Shown: positions 17,747 to 25,488 of the stretch, piece after piece | Layout of the letters: each line of letters starts with the position of its first letter | Position numbering within the stretch: position 1 is the stretch's first letter | From: Rhodospirillales bacterium | GTDB lineage: Bacteria; Pseudomonadota; Alphaproteobacteria; UBA8366; Aestuariispiraceae | Length of the DNA: 40,140 nt | Reading direction: 5' to 3' | NCBI GenBank assembly: GCA_002696645.1 | Contig: NZSA01000056.1 | Location: 1 to 40,140 of the forward strand | Made by a program: the position numbers and the translations under genes | The notes under the pieces: model-generated | Told to the model about the DNA's origin: nothing | The model's input: only the letters and a program-made list of their open reading frames with translations | The model's database searches: none

Positions 17747-18259
17747 ATGACGGAAAGCACGGACAGTGCCAGGCCGCCTGAGGACCTCCCGGATGATCGG
17801 CATCGGGTCTTTCTGGTTGTTGTCGATGACAGCGAAGAAATGCAGGTCGCCATGCGGTTTGCCTGCTTGCGGGCAAAAAACACGGGGGGTCGCGTGGCGC
17901 TGCTCTATGTTCAGGAACCCGCTGAGTTCCACCATTGGCTGGGTGTCGGGGAATTGATTCAGCATGAGCGTCGTGAAGAGGCAGAAGCCCGCTTGAGTGA
18001 CCTGTCCAGCCGCGCGCAGGAAATTTCCGGCACCATGCCCATTCTGATCGTGCGTGAGGGCAAACGGGGTGAAGAATTGCTGAAATTGCTGGACGAGGAT
18101 CGCTCAATATCCATTGTCGTGCTGGCCGCCAGCACCGATACGGAAGGGCCTGGCCCGATCATAAATTATATGATGAAACAGGGCGCAACCAGCATGCGCG
18201 TGCCCCTGACCATCGTGCCTGGATCGCTGTCTGATGAGGAAGTGGCAAAACTGACGTGA
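17747..18259 (+). CDS. Universal stress protein (UspA family)
   Basis: A 170-residue UspA-domain protein. The start is the ATG at 17747 (MTESTDSARPPED), with GGGG four bases before it; a TTG 42 bases earlier is less likely. The domain starts at about residue 20 with HRVFLVVVDDSEEMQVAMRFA, continues with GGRVALLYVQEP, and ends SMRVPLTIVPGSL. The segment before the final strand reads TDTEGPGPIINYMMKQGATSM, so the canonical ATP-binding G-x2-G-x9-G-S motif is not clear and nucleotide binding is doubtful. The first 20 residues form a polar tail. It lies between folC and the nfuA-like gene, 69 and 129 bases away, a common alphaproteobacterial neighbourhood. Confidence 0.85.
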   Translation: MTESTDSARPPEDLPDDRHRVFLVVVDDSEEMQVAMRFACLRAKNTGGRVALLYVQEPAEFHHWLGVGELIQHERREEAEARLSDLSSRAQEISGTMPILIVREGKRGEELLKLLDEDRSISIVVLAASTDTEGPGPIINYMMKQGATSMRVPLTIVPGSLSDEEVAKLT

Positions 18260-18388
18260 TCAGGGGTGCGATCTCCAGGGCTTGACGTCAGGTCAATAAA
18301 AGCCATCTATGCTGTGCACTGGATGGATAGAATTAGCCGGCGTGATTTCCAATCTGGAAACAACAGTCGGAGAGAGGCAAAAGACGCG

Positions 18389-18976
18389 ATGTTTATTCAA
18401 ACGGAACAGACCCCAAACCCGGCTACGCTGAAGTTTCTGCCGGGACGTGCGGTCCTGGACAAGGCCGATCCGTTGGACTTTCCCAATAAGGATGCGGCGG
18501 AAGGGGTTTCCCCTCTGGCCAGCGCTTTGTTTGAAATCGAGGGCGTCGCGGCGGTCTTTTTGGGCAATGACTTCATTTCGGTCAGCAAGACGGAAGACCG
18601 GGAATGGTACGTGATGAAGCCCTCAGTCTTGGGCGTTATCATGCAACACTTTACCGCTGGGCGGGATGTTTTATCAGCAGGTGCCGGACCCGCTGATGCC
18701 GCTACAGCGTCCTCAACGGCTGAAGCCACCTATGATCCAGAAGATGAGGCCGTTGTCGGTCAAATCCGCGAGCTTCTGGAAACCCGGGTGCGTCCTGCCG
18801 TTGCACAAGACGGGGGGGACATTGTCTTCCACGGCTTTAAGCAGGGCGTGGTCTTTCTGACCATGCGGGGTGCATGTGCGGGCTGCCCCAGCTCGACCGC
18901 AACCCTGAAGATGGGGATCGAAAATATGCTCCGGCACTATATCCCCGAAGTAACAGAAGTGCGCGCAACCGCCTGA
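18389..18976 (+). CDS. NfuA/NifU-like Fe-S cluster scaffold protein
   Basis: Carrier that receives iron-sulfur clusters and passes them to target enzymes. The start is the ATG at 18389 (MFIQTEQTPNP), the usual family start; upstream codons back to 18266 show no resemblance. The 195 residues hold an N-terminal Nfu_N domain (about 1-90) and a C-terminal NifU-type domain (about 118-190) with C163 and C166 in GACAGCPSS, which ligate the cluster. A low-complexity Ala/Thr linker (about 97-115) joins them. This two-domain form is the usual alphaproteobacterial and mitochondrial NFU1 type. MiaB, encoded downstream, is itself an Fe-S enzyme, but a direct link is not shown. Confidence 0.93.
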   Translation: MFIQTEQTPNPATLKFLPGRAVLDKADPLDFPNKDAAEGVSPLASALFEIEGVAAVFLGNDFISVSKTEDREWYVMKPSVLGVIMQHFTAGRDVLSAGAGPADAATASSTAEATYDPEDEAVVGQIRELLETRVRPAVAQDGGDIVFHGFKQGVVFLTMRGACAGCPSSTATLKMGIENMLRHYIPEVTEVRATA

Positions 18977-19084
18977 TTATTGGTTTCGCCGACTGTTTGG
19001 ATGGGATTGGCTGACGGCATCGGGGTTCCTTTCGGATTGCCCTGAAACTGTCTCAATGATGACACCTTGGCACCCTGATTAAGG

Positions 19085-19098
19085 GCGATATGTATCGC
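19085..19098. promoter_or_regulatory. Perfect palindrome upstream of glucosaminidase gene
   Basis: A 14-base inverted repeat, GCGATA-TG-TATCGC, lies 66 bases before the start at 19165, within the 188-base spacer after the nfuA-like gene. The position suits a regulator site or a promoter element, but no cognate regulator is known from this window. Confidence 0.35.
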
Positions 19099-19164
19099 TT
19101 ATGATCGGGCTTGTGCTTTTTGTGGTCCGCAGTTGTGCGGGAAACGCAAAACAGAGGATGCGAG

Positions 19165-20256
19165 ATGGTGGATACAACAATAGACACTAATACGGGCGGG
19201 CGATCCAACAGGTCCGACAACCGGGCGGCGCTTTTCGCAATGGGATTCGCCGCGGGTATTGGCGTCATCCTGGCCATGTCGACCCTCAGCGATCAGGGGT
19301 CTTTGACGGGATATCTGCGCAGCGACCGCCTGTCAGGGGATGAACGGCCCACGGCGCGGGTCTCGCTGTCTTTGTTGCCGACAGACTTGAATGCCCCCCT
19401 GGATACCGCAACGGATCAAACAGACGACGCGACGACCCAGCCGCGTGCAACGAACCGCCGCCTGTCGCCTTCTGGGGATGCGATGACGGTCGCCGACTTG
19501 GAATCGGAATTCACGGCGCTTAATTATCGCCTGGATGATATTCGCGCCCAGACAATGACTGTGCCCCGGGTCATTGCGGTCTCTGTTCCGGGCGATCTGG
19601 AAGAGATTCAGGAAATTGACCGTCGCAAGGCCGTTTTCTTCAAAATGCTGTTGCCGTTGGTGTTGATCACCAATGAACGCCTTGCAGTTGATCGCAAGCG
19701 CCTGCAGGCGTTGCGGGAGCGGGAGATGACAGGAAAATCCATCGCTGCAGATGATGCGGCATGGATGGCGGCACAGTTTGAGTCGTATCGGGTTGAGGCC
19801 GGTCAATGGGATTTGCTGTTGCGTCGCGTGGACGAGGTTCCGCCCTCTCTGGCGCTGGCCCAGGCGGCTGTGGAAAGTGGCTGGGGAACGTCCCGCTTTG
19901 CCCGTGGAGGCAATGCTTTGTTCGGACAATGGGTGTGGGGCGAGGGCGCTGAAGGACTGGTGCCGGAACAGCGCAAGGATGGACTGACCCATAAGATTAA
20001 GGTTTTCGACACCCCGCTGGAAGCGGTCGCGGCCTATATCAAGAATCTGAATACGCATCGGGCCTATCGCAGTTTACGCGACATTCGCGCCAAAATGCGC
20101 CGTGAGGGAAGCACTTTGAATGGCGTTGCCCTGGCGGCTGGTCTGGAATCCTATTCCGAAAAGGGCCATGAATATATTGAACTGATCCGTGGGATCATTT
20201 CCGCGAATGAATTGCGCCCGCTGGATAAGGCAAAGCTGAGAAACCCGCAGGCTTAA
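19165..20256 (+). CDS. Bax-like membrane-anchored glucosaminidase-domain protein
   Basis: Predicted peptidoglycan-cleaving protein of the Bax/FlgJ-type glucosaminidase family (N-acetylglucosaminidase fold). The ATG at 19165 (MVDTTIDTNTGG) has GAGG upstream and gives 363 residues. One membrane span lies at about 21-41 (AALFAMGFAAGIGVILAMSTL) after a short cytosolic tail, so the rest is periplasmic and anchored. The catalytic domain begins near residue 225: PPSLALAQAAVESGWGTSRFA with probable acid E237, then GNALFGQWVW, and ends around ESYSEKGHEYIELIRGII. This matches E. coli Bax in segment order. It converges with the deacetylase gene, 12 bases apart; both probably act on envelope glycans. Confidence 0.87.
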   Translation: MVDTTIDTNTGGRSNRSDNRAALFAMGFAAGIGVILAMSTLSDQGSLTGYLRSDRLSGDERPTARVSLSLLPTDLNAPLDTATDQTDDATTQPRATNRRLSPSGDAMTVADLESEFTALNYRLDDIRAQTMTVPRVIAVSVPGDLEEIQEIDRRKAVFFKMLLPLVLITNERLAVDRKRLQALREREMTGKSIAADDAAWMAAQFESYRVEAGQWDLLLRRVDEVPPSLALAQAAVESGWGTSRFARGGNALFGQWVWGEGAEGLVPEQRKDGLTHKIKVFDTPLEAVAAYIKNLNTHRAYRSLRDIRAKMRREGSTLNGVALAAGLESYSEKGHEYIELIRGIISANELRPLDKAKLRNPQA

Positions 20257-20268
20257 TATATTCGGGCT

Positions 20269-21360
20269 TTATTCGGGCGGAACGTAGTACTGCATCCCGA
20301 ACCACCGCCATCGTCCGGAATGTCCCAGCATGGTGCAATTGATGCGGGTGCGACCCGGGGCAAAGGCGCCATCGAATCGTACTTCAAACCGGTTTCCCAA
20401 TTGCTGGAAGTCTGAAATCTGGCTGGCATCAGAGTGATAGCATTTCAGGTCCGTCAAATTCTCTGAGACGCCTTCCACCGTAAAGCCAAAGGCTGGCGGA
20501 TTGCCCGAACCTTCTGTGGGCAGGGTAGGGTTGCTGGGCGTCAGACCGGATACCGGCAGGGGCAAGGCGTTCACCAACCGCGTAAAACGCTCAACCCCGC
20601 CATAGTTCACATTGATCGGAAAACGGGGCAGATAAAACATATCGCTGGTGCTATTGGCGACCCCGGAATGTTGCCCAAAGGCTGCGCTATATCCCTGTTC
20701 CTGTGTCAGGGTCATAACATCACGGCTGGCCTCTCCATAGGGATAGGCGAATAAGGTCGGGCGCACACCGGTTTTTTCCTGCAGGCGGTTCGCAGATTGC
20801 GTCAGTTCTTCTCGGTTCCTGGCATTGGATTTCAAGGGCATATGGGGGTGGGTCACCGCCTGGCTGCCAATTTCGACAAGGCCGGATTCCTGAAATTCCA
20901 CAAGTTGGTCCCAGGTCATGAAATCCGATGACCCCTGGTCTAAGGGTTCGGTTGCGACAAACAGGGTAAAGGGTATTCCTTCGCGCTTCAGAATTGGCCA
21001 GGCCCTGTCATAGACTGAGGCATAGGCATCATCGATTGTCAGGGCGATTGCACGGTCGGGCAGCGTGGTTCCGGCCTTCAGGGCCGCAACAATCTTAGAG
21101 AGCGGCATCACAGTATATTTTCCGGACGTCAGTTCCCTGACATGGGCTTCGAATTGTTCCATCGTGACGCTGGTGCTGGCATAATCATCCTCACCAAACC
21201 GGTGATACATCAGGACAACAGCAGAAGTCACAGTCTCTTGCGCCGATGCGGTCCCGACCATGCCAGGGCCGGAAGCCGCCAGGATTACAAGTAAAACCAG
21301 ACCGATCAATCGGCACAAAGCCTGGGGGATGCGACCCCAAATGAAATTCCAAACGACCAT
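20269..21360 (-). CDS. Exported polysaccharide deacetylase-like protein, one His ligand replaced
   Basis: A 363-residue NodB-fold protein. A signal peptide covers about 1-40 (hydrophobic LVLLVILAAS, then TASA before QETV). The domain begins with VVLMYHRF (49-55), the catalytic and metal Asp pair is D110-D111 in LTIDDAY, and the usual HxxxH motif reads Q167-AVT-H171 within EIGSQAVTHPHM, so the first metal histidine is Gln. The C-terminal third (from about 250) is a separate beta-rich region with no family I recognise, ending WFGMQYYVPPE. GGAGA precedes the ATG. It may deacetylate a surface glycan or peptidoglycan, but the altered ligand makes activity uncertain. Convergent with the glucosaminidase gene. 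Confidence 0.85.
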   Translation of the reverse strand: MVVWNFIWGRIPQALCRLIGLVLLVILAASGPGMVGTASAQETVTSAVVLMYHRFGEDDYASTSVTMEQFEAHVRELTSGKYTVMPLSKIVAALKAGTTLPDRAIALTIDDAYASVYDRAWPILKREGIPFTLFVATEPLDQGSSDFMTWDQLVEFQESGLVEIGSQAVTHPHMPLKSNARNREELTQSANRLQEKTGVRPTLFAYPYGEASRDVMTLTQEQGYSAAFGQHSGVANSTSDMFYLPRFPINVNYGGVERFTRLVNALPLPVSGLTPSNPTLPTEGSGNPPAFGFTVEGVSENLTDLKCYHSDASQISDFQQLGNRFEVRFDGAFAPGRTRINCTMLGHSGRWRWFGMQYYVPPE

Positions 21361-21597
21361 ACGTGTCTCCAGCTATTTACTTGCCAAATGCGGTTATCAA
21401 TCCGCTTTGATTTTCAGCATGGCCCCCCGATATGTTCTAAGCATGGCACCACGATTGCCACAATCTTAAAAAGTGCCACACCGACAATGCCGCTAAAATC
21501 CCACCGGTCCTGTCAGGGAAAGCCTGCCAAGTGCCGACTTGCCATTCACCTGAACCTGGGTCATTTTCTGTTTCTGTTCCATCCAAAGGTGTTATCC

Positions 21598-22101
21598 ATG
21601 ACCCGTCAGCCCCCTGACATGCCCAGAAAAGGCATTCGGATTACGCCAATTGGGGTAGAGGGTTTCAGGGTGATCGCGGCGCTTTATGCTCTAGCCTTTG
21701 ATGATCCCTGGCCTGAACCCTCTGTACGCGAATTGTTGTCCGTTCCGGGGACTTGGGGGCTGATCGCGCTGCAATCTGTCCCGCCGAAAGTGGATCATCC
21801 TGACGATCCTGTTGGCTTTATCCTGGCCAGAATTGTCATGGACGAAGCTGAAATACTATCCATTGGGGTGCCACCGCAATGGCGCAAGGCAGGAATTGGT
21901 AAGGCGTTACTGAGCATCGCTTTGATCCGGGCGCAAGAGAATGGGGCAAAACAGGTGTTTCTGGAGGTCGGGAAAGATAACCCTGCCGCCCTGGCGTTGT
22001 ATTCTCATATGGCGTTCAAGCAAGTTGGCTTGCGGAAAAAATACTATCGAAGAAGTGATGGCACATTTATCGATGCGCTTGTTATGCAAAAAAGGCTATA
22101 A
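21598..22101 (+). CDS. rimI: RimI-like GNAT acetyltransferase
   Basis: A 167-residue GNAT-fold acetyltransferase resembling RimI, which acetylates the N-terminus of ribosomal protein S18. The ATG at 21598 (MTRQPPDMPRKG) has AAGGTG upstream; the frame is open further but without resemblance. The acetyl-CoA motif is at about 93-110: SIGVPPQWRKAGIGKALL, with Q/R-x-x-G-x-G as R-K-A-G-I-G. This is followed by VFLEVGKDNPAALALYSHMAFKQVG and KKYYRR, the typical RimI end. Position near nfuA-like and fur genes is where rimI stands in many Alphaproteobacteria, next to tsaB; tsaB is not present here. Substrate assignment rests on family and position, so other protein or small-molecule substrates remain possible. 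Confidence 0.75.
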   Translation: MTRQPPDMPRKGIRITPIGVEGFRVIAALYALAFDDPWPEPSVRELLSVPGTWGLIALQSVPPKVDHPDDPVGFILARIVMDEAEILSIGVPPQWRKAGIGKALLSIALIRAQENGAKQVFLEVGKDNPAALALYSHMAFKQVGLRKKYYRRSDGTFIDALVMQKRL

Positions 22102-22344
22102 AGATAAAGGGGTTTTAGTTTTTCTGGTTCAGATACTGGCATGCAAATAAATTAAAAGTTAAAGCACTTGATTCTTCTCTTGCAAAAATCAATATTTTTT
22201 TGCTAAGTCCAAAATCATGCTTGATGAATGATAATTCTATAATCAATGCATGAAGCTGGTTGTGTGATTAGTAAATGTCACTTGAGATTCGGTATTAGTT
22301 TGATCGATACAGGGTGATCAGGCTGCTAAAAGAAAGGTAAAGTC
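22102..22344. promoter_or_regulatory. AT-rich mucR upstream region
   Basis: A 243-base non-coding stretch, visibly much richer in A and T than the rest of the window, with A and T tracts (for example the seven-base AT run AATATTTTTTT near 22191) and a perfect TATAAT at 22238-22243 that lacks a good -35 box at normal distance. MucR/Ros proteins bind AT-rich DNA and often repress their own genes, so this region is a plausible autoregulatory target. No reading frame in it is supported. Confidence 0.5.
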
Positions 22345-22776
22345 ATGGCGGAAACTTCTGAAACAGATATTGGGTCCTCTGAATTGTTACAATTGACGTC
22401 CGATATTGTCGCGGCGCATGTATCCAATAACTCTGTTCCCTCCTCTGAGCTTTCCGGATTGATTGAGCAGGTCTATCGAACGCTGGAGCAGGTCGGTAAA
22501 GGGCCAGAGCCCGAAGCGGATAAACCAATTCCGGCAATTTCGGTTAAGAAATCAATTCATCCAGATTATCTGGTCTGCCTGGAAGATGGCAAAAAATTAA
22601 AGATGCTGAAACGCCATCTGAAAACCTCCTATGATATGTCACCGGAAGAATACCGGGAACGCTGGGGCCTGCCGGCAGATTATCCGATGGTCGCCCCGAA
22701 CTATGCCAAACAGCGTTCCAAACTGGCCAAGGAAATCGGCCTTGGACGGCAAACCCGCAGCAACAGTAAAAAATAA
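22345..22776 (+). CDS. mucR: MucR/Ros family transcriptional regulator
   Basis: A 143-residue regulator of the MucR/Ros family, which in Alphaproteobacteria controls exopolysaccharide, motility and cell-cycle genes by binding AT-rich DNA. The N-terminal oligomerisation part is about 10-50. The zinc-finger-like domain begins at C78: C78-L-E-D81, then H91 in KMLKRHLKTSYDMSPEEYRERWGLP. The last ligand position, His in many members, is S95 here, so the C-x2-D...H...H set is incomplete, as in some rhizobial homologues that fold without zinc. A strong terminator follows, and an AT-rich region precedes it, so it appears to be a single-gene unit inserted between rimI and fur. Confidence 0.93.
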   Translation: MAETSETDIGSSELLQLTSDIVAAHVSNNSVPSSELSGLIEQVYRTLEQVGKGPEPEADKPIPAISVKKSIHPDYLVCLEDGKKLKMLKRHLKTSYDMSPEEYRERWGLPADYPMVAPNYAKQRSKLAKEIGLGRQTRSNSKK

Positions 22777-22802
22777 GTTTGCAGAACGGCCTGTTTTCGA
22801 TT

Positions 22803-22843
22803 CCCGCTGCATCATCACAATGATGATGGGCGGGTTTCTTTTT
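22803..22843 (+). terminator. Intrinsic terminator of mucR
   Basis: A long hairpin: CCCGC (22803-22807) pairs with GCGGG (22830-22834), and CATCATCA (22810-22817) pairs with TGATGATG (22821-22828) around a CAA loop, with a small internal mismatch. It is followed by TTTCTTTTT. It begins 27 bases after the mucR stop codon. Confidence 0.9.
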
Positions 22844-23003
22844 GCATGATTGGTTATGCACTATCATCACGCTGATTGGGCTGTGCTGTGGGTTTCATTC
22901 TGGAATTGGCATCATATAGAATTGATCCTTGGGGGCTGCACAGGTAGGGTTTGTTTAACAGCAATTGGTACGGCCAACTGTCAGAATAGAAGGGAACGCT
23001 GTA

Positions 23004-23447
23004 ATGGATGGGACGGACCCTCTTCGCATTGAAAATCTTTGCGCAGAAAAAGGCTTGAAGATGACGGAGCAACGCCGGGTCATCGCCCGCGTGCTTTCTG
23101 AAAGCAATGATCACCCCGATGTGGAACAATTGCATCAACGCGCAACCGAAGTTGACTCAAAAATCAGCATCGCAACCGTGTATCGCACCGTTCGCCTTTT
23201 GGAAGAGGCGGATATCCTGACCCGTCATGACTTTGGGGACGGTCGTGCACGCTATGAAGAAGTTCCCGATGAACATCACGACCATTTGATTGATATTGAG
23301 ACGGGAAAAGTGATCGAATTCCACAATGAAGCGATTGAGCGTTTGCAAGAAGCCGTCGCCAAGGAATTGGGGTATCAACTGGTTGATCATCGGCTTGAAT
23401 TATTTGGTGTGCGCCTGGGCCGATCAGGGAAGAAGAGCCCATCGTGA
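23004..23447 (+). CDS. fur: Fur family metal-dependent regulator (Fur/Mur)
   Basis: A 147-residue Fur-family repressor. The ATG at 23004 (MDGTDPLRIENL) has AAGGGA upstream; codons upstream of it show no resemblance. The winged helix is at about 15-80, with TEQRRVIARVL and the recognition helix ISIATVYRTVRLL. The metal-binding region has H91, H92 and H94 (EHHDHLIDIETGKVIEF). The C-terminus ends VDHRLELFGVRLG without the CxxC pairs of enterobacterial Fur, as usual for alphaproteobacterial Fur/Mur, which may sense manganese or iron. Irr is less likely because the heme-binding motif is not seen. Its stop overlaps the start of olsB (GTGA), so it is translated together with the lipid genes. Confidence 0.88.
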   Translation: MDGTDPLRIENLCAEKGLKMTEQRRVIARVLSESNDHPDVEQLHQRATEVDSKISIATVYRTVRLLEEADILTRHDFGDGRARYEEVPDEHHDHLIDIETGKVIEFHNEAIERLQEAVAKELGYQLVDHRLELFGVRLGRSGKKSPS

Positions 23448-24289
23448 CAAGTACCAGTTCACTGAATGAGTCGTTAGCGCAGTTGACGAGCAACAATCTT
23501 GGAATTCGGCTCGCCAATGGGGATCCTGGTTTTGTTGATGCCTCCCAAGCGCTTCGATACCGGGTCTTCTATGAAGAAATGACGGCCCATCCCAGTCCGG
23601 AGACGGCGCGCAGCAAGCGGGATGTGGATACATTTGATGACGTCGCCGATCATCTGCTGGTGGTTGATCGTAGTCTTGGGGACGGTCCGGAATCTGTTGT
23701 TGGCACCTATCGGTTGGTCCGGCGAGAGGCAGCGGCGCGCCATGGGCAGTTCTACAGCGTTGATGAATATGATATCAGCGCGATTGTAAACCAGCCGGGT
23801 GAAATTCTGGAACTGGGCCGATCCTGTGTTGATATCAATTATCGCACCCGCTATGTCATGGACCTGTTGTGGCGGGGCATTGCCGCCTATGTCTTCCATT
23901 ATGACATTACGCTGATGTTTGGCTGTGCCAGTTTTTCCGGCGTGGATCCGGACGCCATTGCCCTGCCATTGAGCTATCTGTATCAGAACCATCTGGCCCC
24001 GATAGAAAAACGCCCGGTCGCCCTGCCGGAACGGTATGTTGAAATGAATCGCCTGCCCGCAGACAGTTATGAAAAGCGCAAGGGCCTGGCCGCTGTTCCA
24101 CCGCTGATCAAGGGCTATCTGCGTCTGGGGGGCTTTATCGGCGACGGTGCCGTGATTGATCCACAATTTGATACGATTGATGTCTGCATCGTGGTTGAAA
24201 CCGATCTGGTGACCGATCGATACTACAAACACTATGTCCGCAAGACAGGCGAAAGTGGCAGTGATGAGCGCAGTTCAAGCGAGACCTGA
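23444..24289 (+). CDS. olsB: Ornithine N-acyltransferase (OlsB), GNAT fold
   Basis: Predicted L-ornithine 3-hydroxyacyl-[ACP] N-acyltransferase, which makes lyso-ornithine lipid. The GTG start at 23444 overlaps the fur stop codon. The 281 residues match the OlsB/hemolysin-like GNAT family: LRYRVFYEEMTA at about 38-49, DVDTFDDVADHLLVVD, VGTYRLVRREAA, LELGRSCVDINYRT, IAAYVFHYDITLMFGCASFSG, then VPPLIKGYLRLGGFIGDGAVID and DVCIVVETDLV near the end. olsA follows with a 26-base overlap, and OlsB plus OlsA complete ornithine lipid synthesis. Ornithine lipids replace phospholipids under phosphate shortage and alter surface charge in many Alphaproteobacteria. The placement right after a metal regulator gene is notable. 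Confidence 0.88.
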   Translation: MTSTSSLNESLAQLTSNNLGIRLANGDPGFVDASQALRYRVFYEEMTAHPSPETARSKRDVDTFDDVADHLLVVDRSLGDGPESVVGTYRLVRREAAARHGQFYSVDEYDISAIVNQPGEILELGRSCVDINYRTRYVMDLLWRGIAAYVFHYDITLMFGCASFSGVDPDAIALPLSYLYQNHLAPIEKRPVALPERYVEMNRLPADSYEKRKGLAAVPPLIKGYLRLGGFIGDGAVIDPQFDTIDVCIVVETDLVTDRYYKHYVRKTGESGSDERSSSET

Positions 24290-25163
24290 AAAGCCAGATC
24301 CCAGCCGCTATCGGCGACCGCGCGCCATTCCCCAACCCGGTGTTTTTAAGACATCTCGTTTTCTGGCGGGGTTGCGCGCAACAGGGATCGCATTGTGGAC
24401 CCTGTGGCTGGCAGTTTTGAACCTGCGCAGTATTCTGGCGAAACGGGGCGTTACACCCGCTGTTACCATGCAATGGCACAAGATGACTCAGCGGATCGCC
24501 GCGATTGACGTGCGCGTGACCGGCACACCGATTCGGGACCGCCCCGTTCTGTTCGTTGCTAATCATGCATCCTATCTGGATATCGTCGTGCTGGGTGCCT
24601 TGCTGCCCTGTTCCTTCGTGTCGAAGTCAGAGGTCCGCGACTGGCCGATATTTGGCTGGCTGGCGGTTCAACAGCGCACGGTTTTCATCGAACGCGATCC
24701 GCGTAAGGCGGACAGGCATCTGAGCGAAATGAAACAGCGCATCGAAGATGGCGGATGTCTGGTGCTGTTTCCAGAGGGGACAAGTTCGGATGGCAGTCGT
24801 GTTTTGCCCTTCAAGAGCGCGCTGTTCCAATCCGCCAGCATCGAATTCCCGAAAACCGGGCAGATCGAGGTGCAGACGGTCTCCATCGCGTATAACCGGT
24901 TGGATGGCATGCCCATGGGGCGCGCCTTGCGCCCGCTATATACCTGGTTTGGCGATATGGAACTGGTGCCCCATCTGATGGGATGGCTGGGTCTGGGCAC
25001 GGTTGGCGTGGATGTCGTGTTTCATGAACCCCTGCGCATGGCCGATGTCGGGGGGCGCAAAGAATTGGCGCAGGCGACGCAACGGGCCTGTACGCAAGGG
25101 CTGCAAACCGCGCTGCATAATGCGCCACAGCCCAGCAGCCCAATCTTCCAGGCTGCGTCGTGA
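24264..25163 (+). CDS. olsA: 1-acyl-glycerol-3-phosphate / lyso-ornithine lipid acyltransferase (OlsA/PlsC)
   Basis: Membrane-associated PlsC-family acyltransferase. I start it at the ATG at 24264 (MSAVQARPEKPD), overlapping olsB by 26 bases; GTG at 24261 and an in-frame codon at 24234 are alternatives. Length is 299 residues. A hydrophobic segment lies at about 37-55. The catalytic HX4D motif is H101-ASYL-D106, and the acceptor-binding FPEGTS is at 169-174. Directly following olsB it most likely adds the second acyl chain to lyso-ornithine lipid; a role as a general PlsC for phosphatidic acid is also possible, since OlsA proteins can have both activities. An imperfect inverted repeat follows the gene at 25183-25200. 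Confidence 0.86.
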   Translation: MSAVQARPEKPDPSRYRRPRAIPQPGVFKTSRFLAGLRATGIALWTLWLAVLNLRSILAKRGVTPAVTMQWHKMTQRIAAIDVRVTGTPIRDRPVLFVANHASYLDIVVLGALLPCSFVSKSEVRDWPIFGWLAVQQRTVFIERDPRKADRHLSEMKQRIEDGGCLVLFPEGTSSDGSRVLPFKSALFQSASIEFPKTGQIEVQTVSIAYNRLDGMPMGRALRPLYTWFGDMELVPHLMGWLGLGTVGVDVVFHEPLRMADVGGRKELAQATQRACTQGLQTALHNAPQPSSPIFQAAS

Positions 25164-25488
25164 TCCTTGAAGTTGAAACAATCTTGCAGTAGGCTGCAAG
25201 AGCATCAGGCATCCCGTGACACGTTAGGAAATTGGCAAGCATTTCGCAGTATGGTCCTTAGCAATTGTCCGCCCTCTCCGGTTCAGGCATTCCACACGCG
25301 ATTGCACGCGGCGTTGGATGGGCGCATATGACGGTCCACCGCAATAACAATCCTGCCCCCTGGTACCGAATCACCGCACAGTTTTCAGCGTCTGGCGTAT
25401 GTGATGCCGCATTGACGGCACCCCATTGTCTGTCCTATCAGGCGCGGGATTGTTGTATTTTCCCGCATACTGTGAAGCGAGCGTGTTG
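25164..25488. other. 325-base spacer between olsA and miaB
   Basis: Non-coding as far as I can see. It contains an inverted repeat CTTGCAG (25183-25189) / CTGCAAG (25194-25200) without a T run, so a weak terminator or processing site at best. A possible promoter is TTGACG (25412-25417), 17 bases, then CTATCA (25435-25440), about 50 bases before miaB. A 74-codon frame at 25265-25489 has no family features and no good ribosome-binding site. Confidence 0.4.

Noticed and set aside
25183-25200. Inverted repeat after olsA as intrinsic terminator
   Set aside because: There is no T run after the hairpin.
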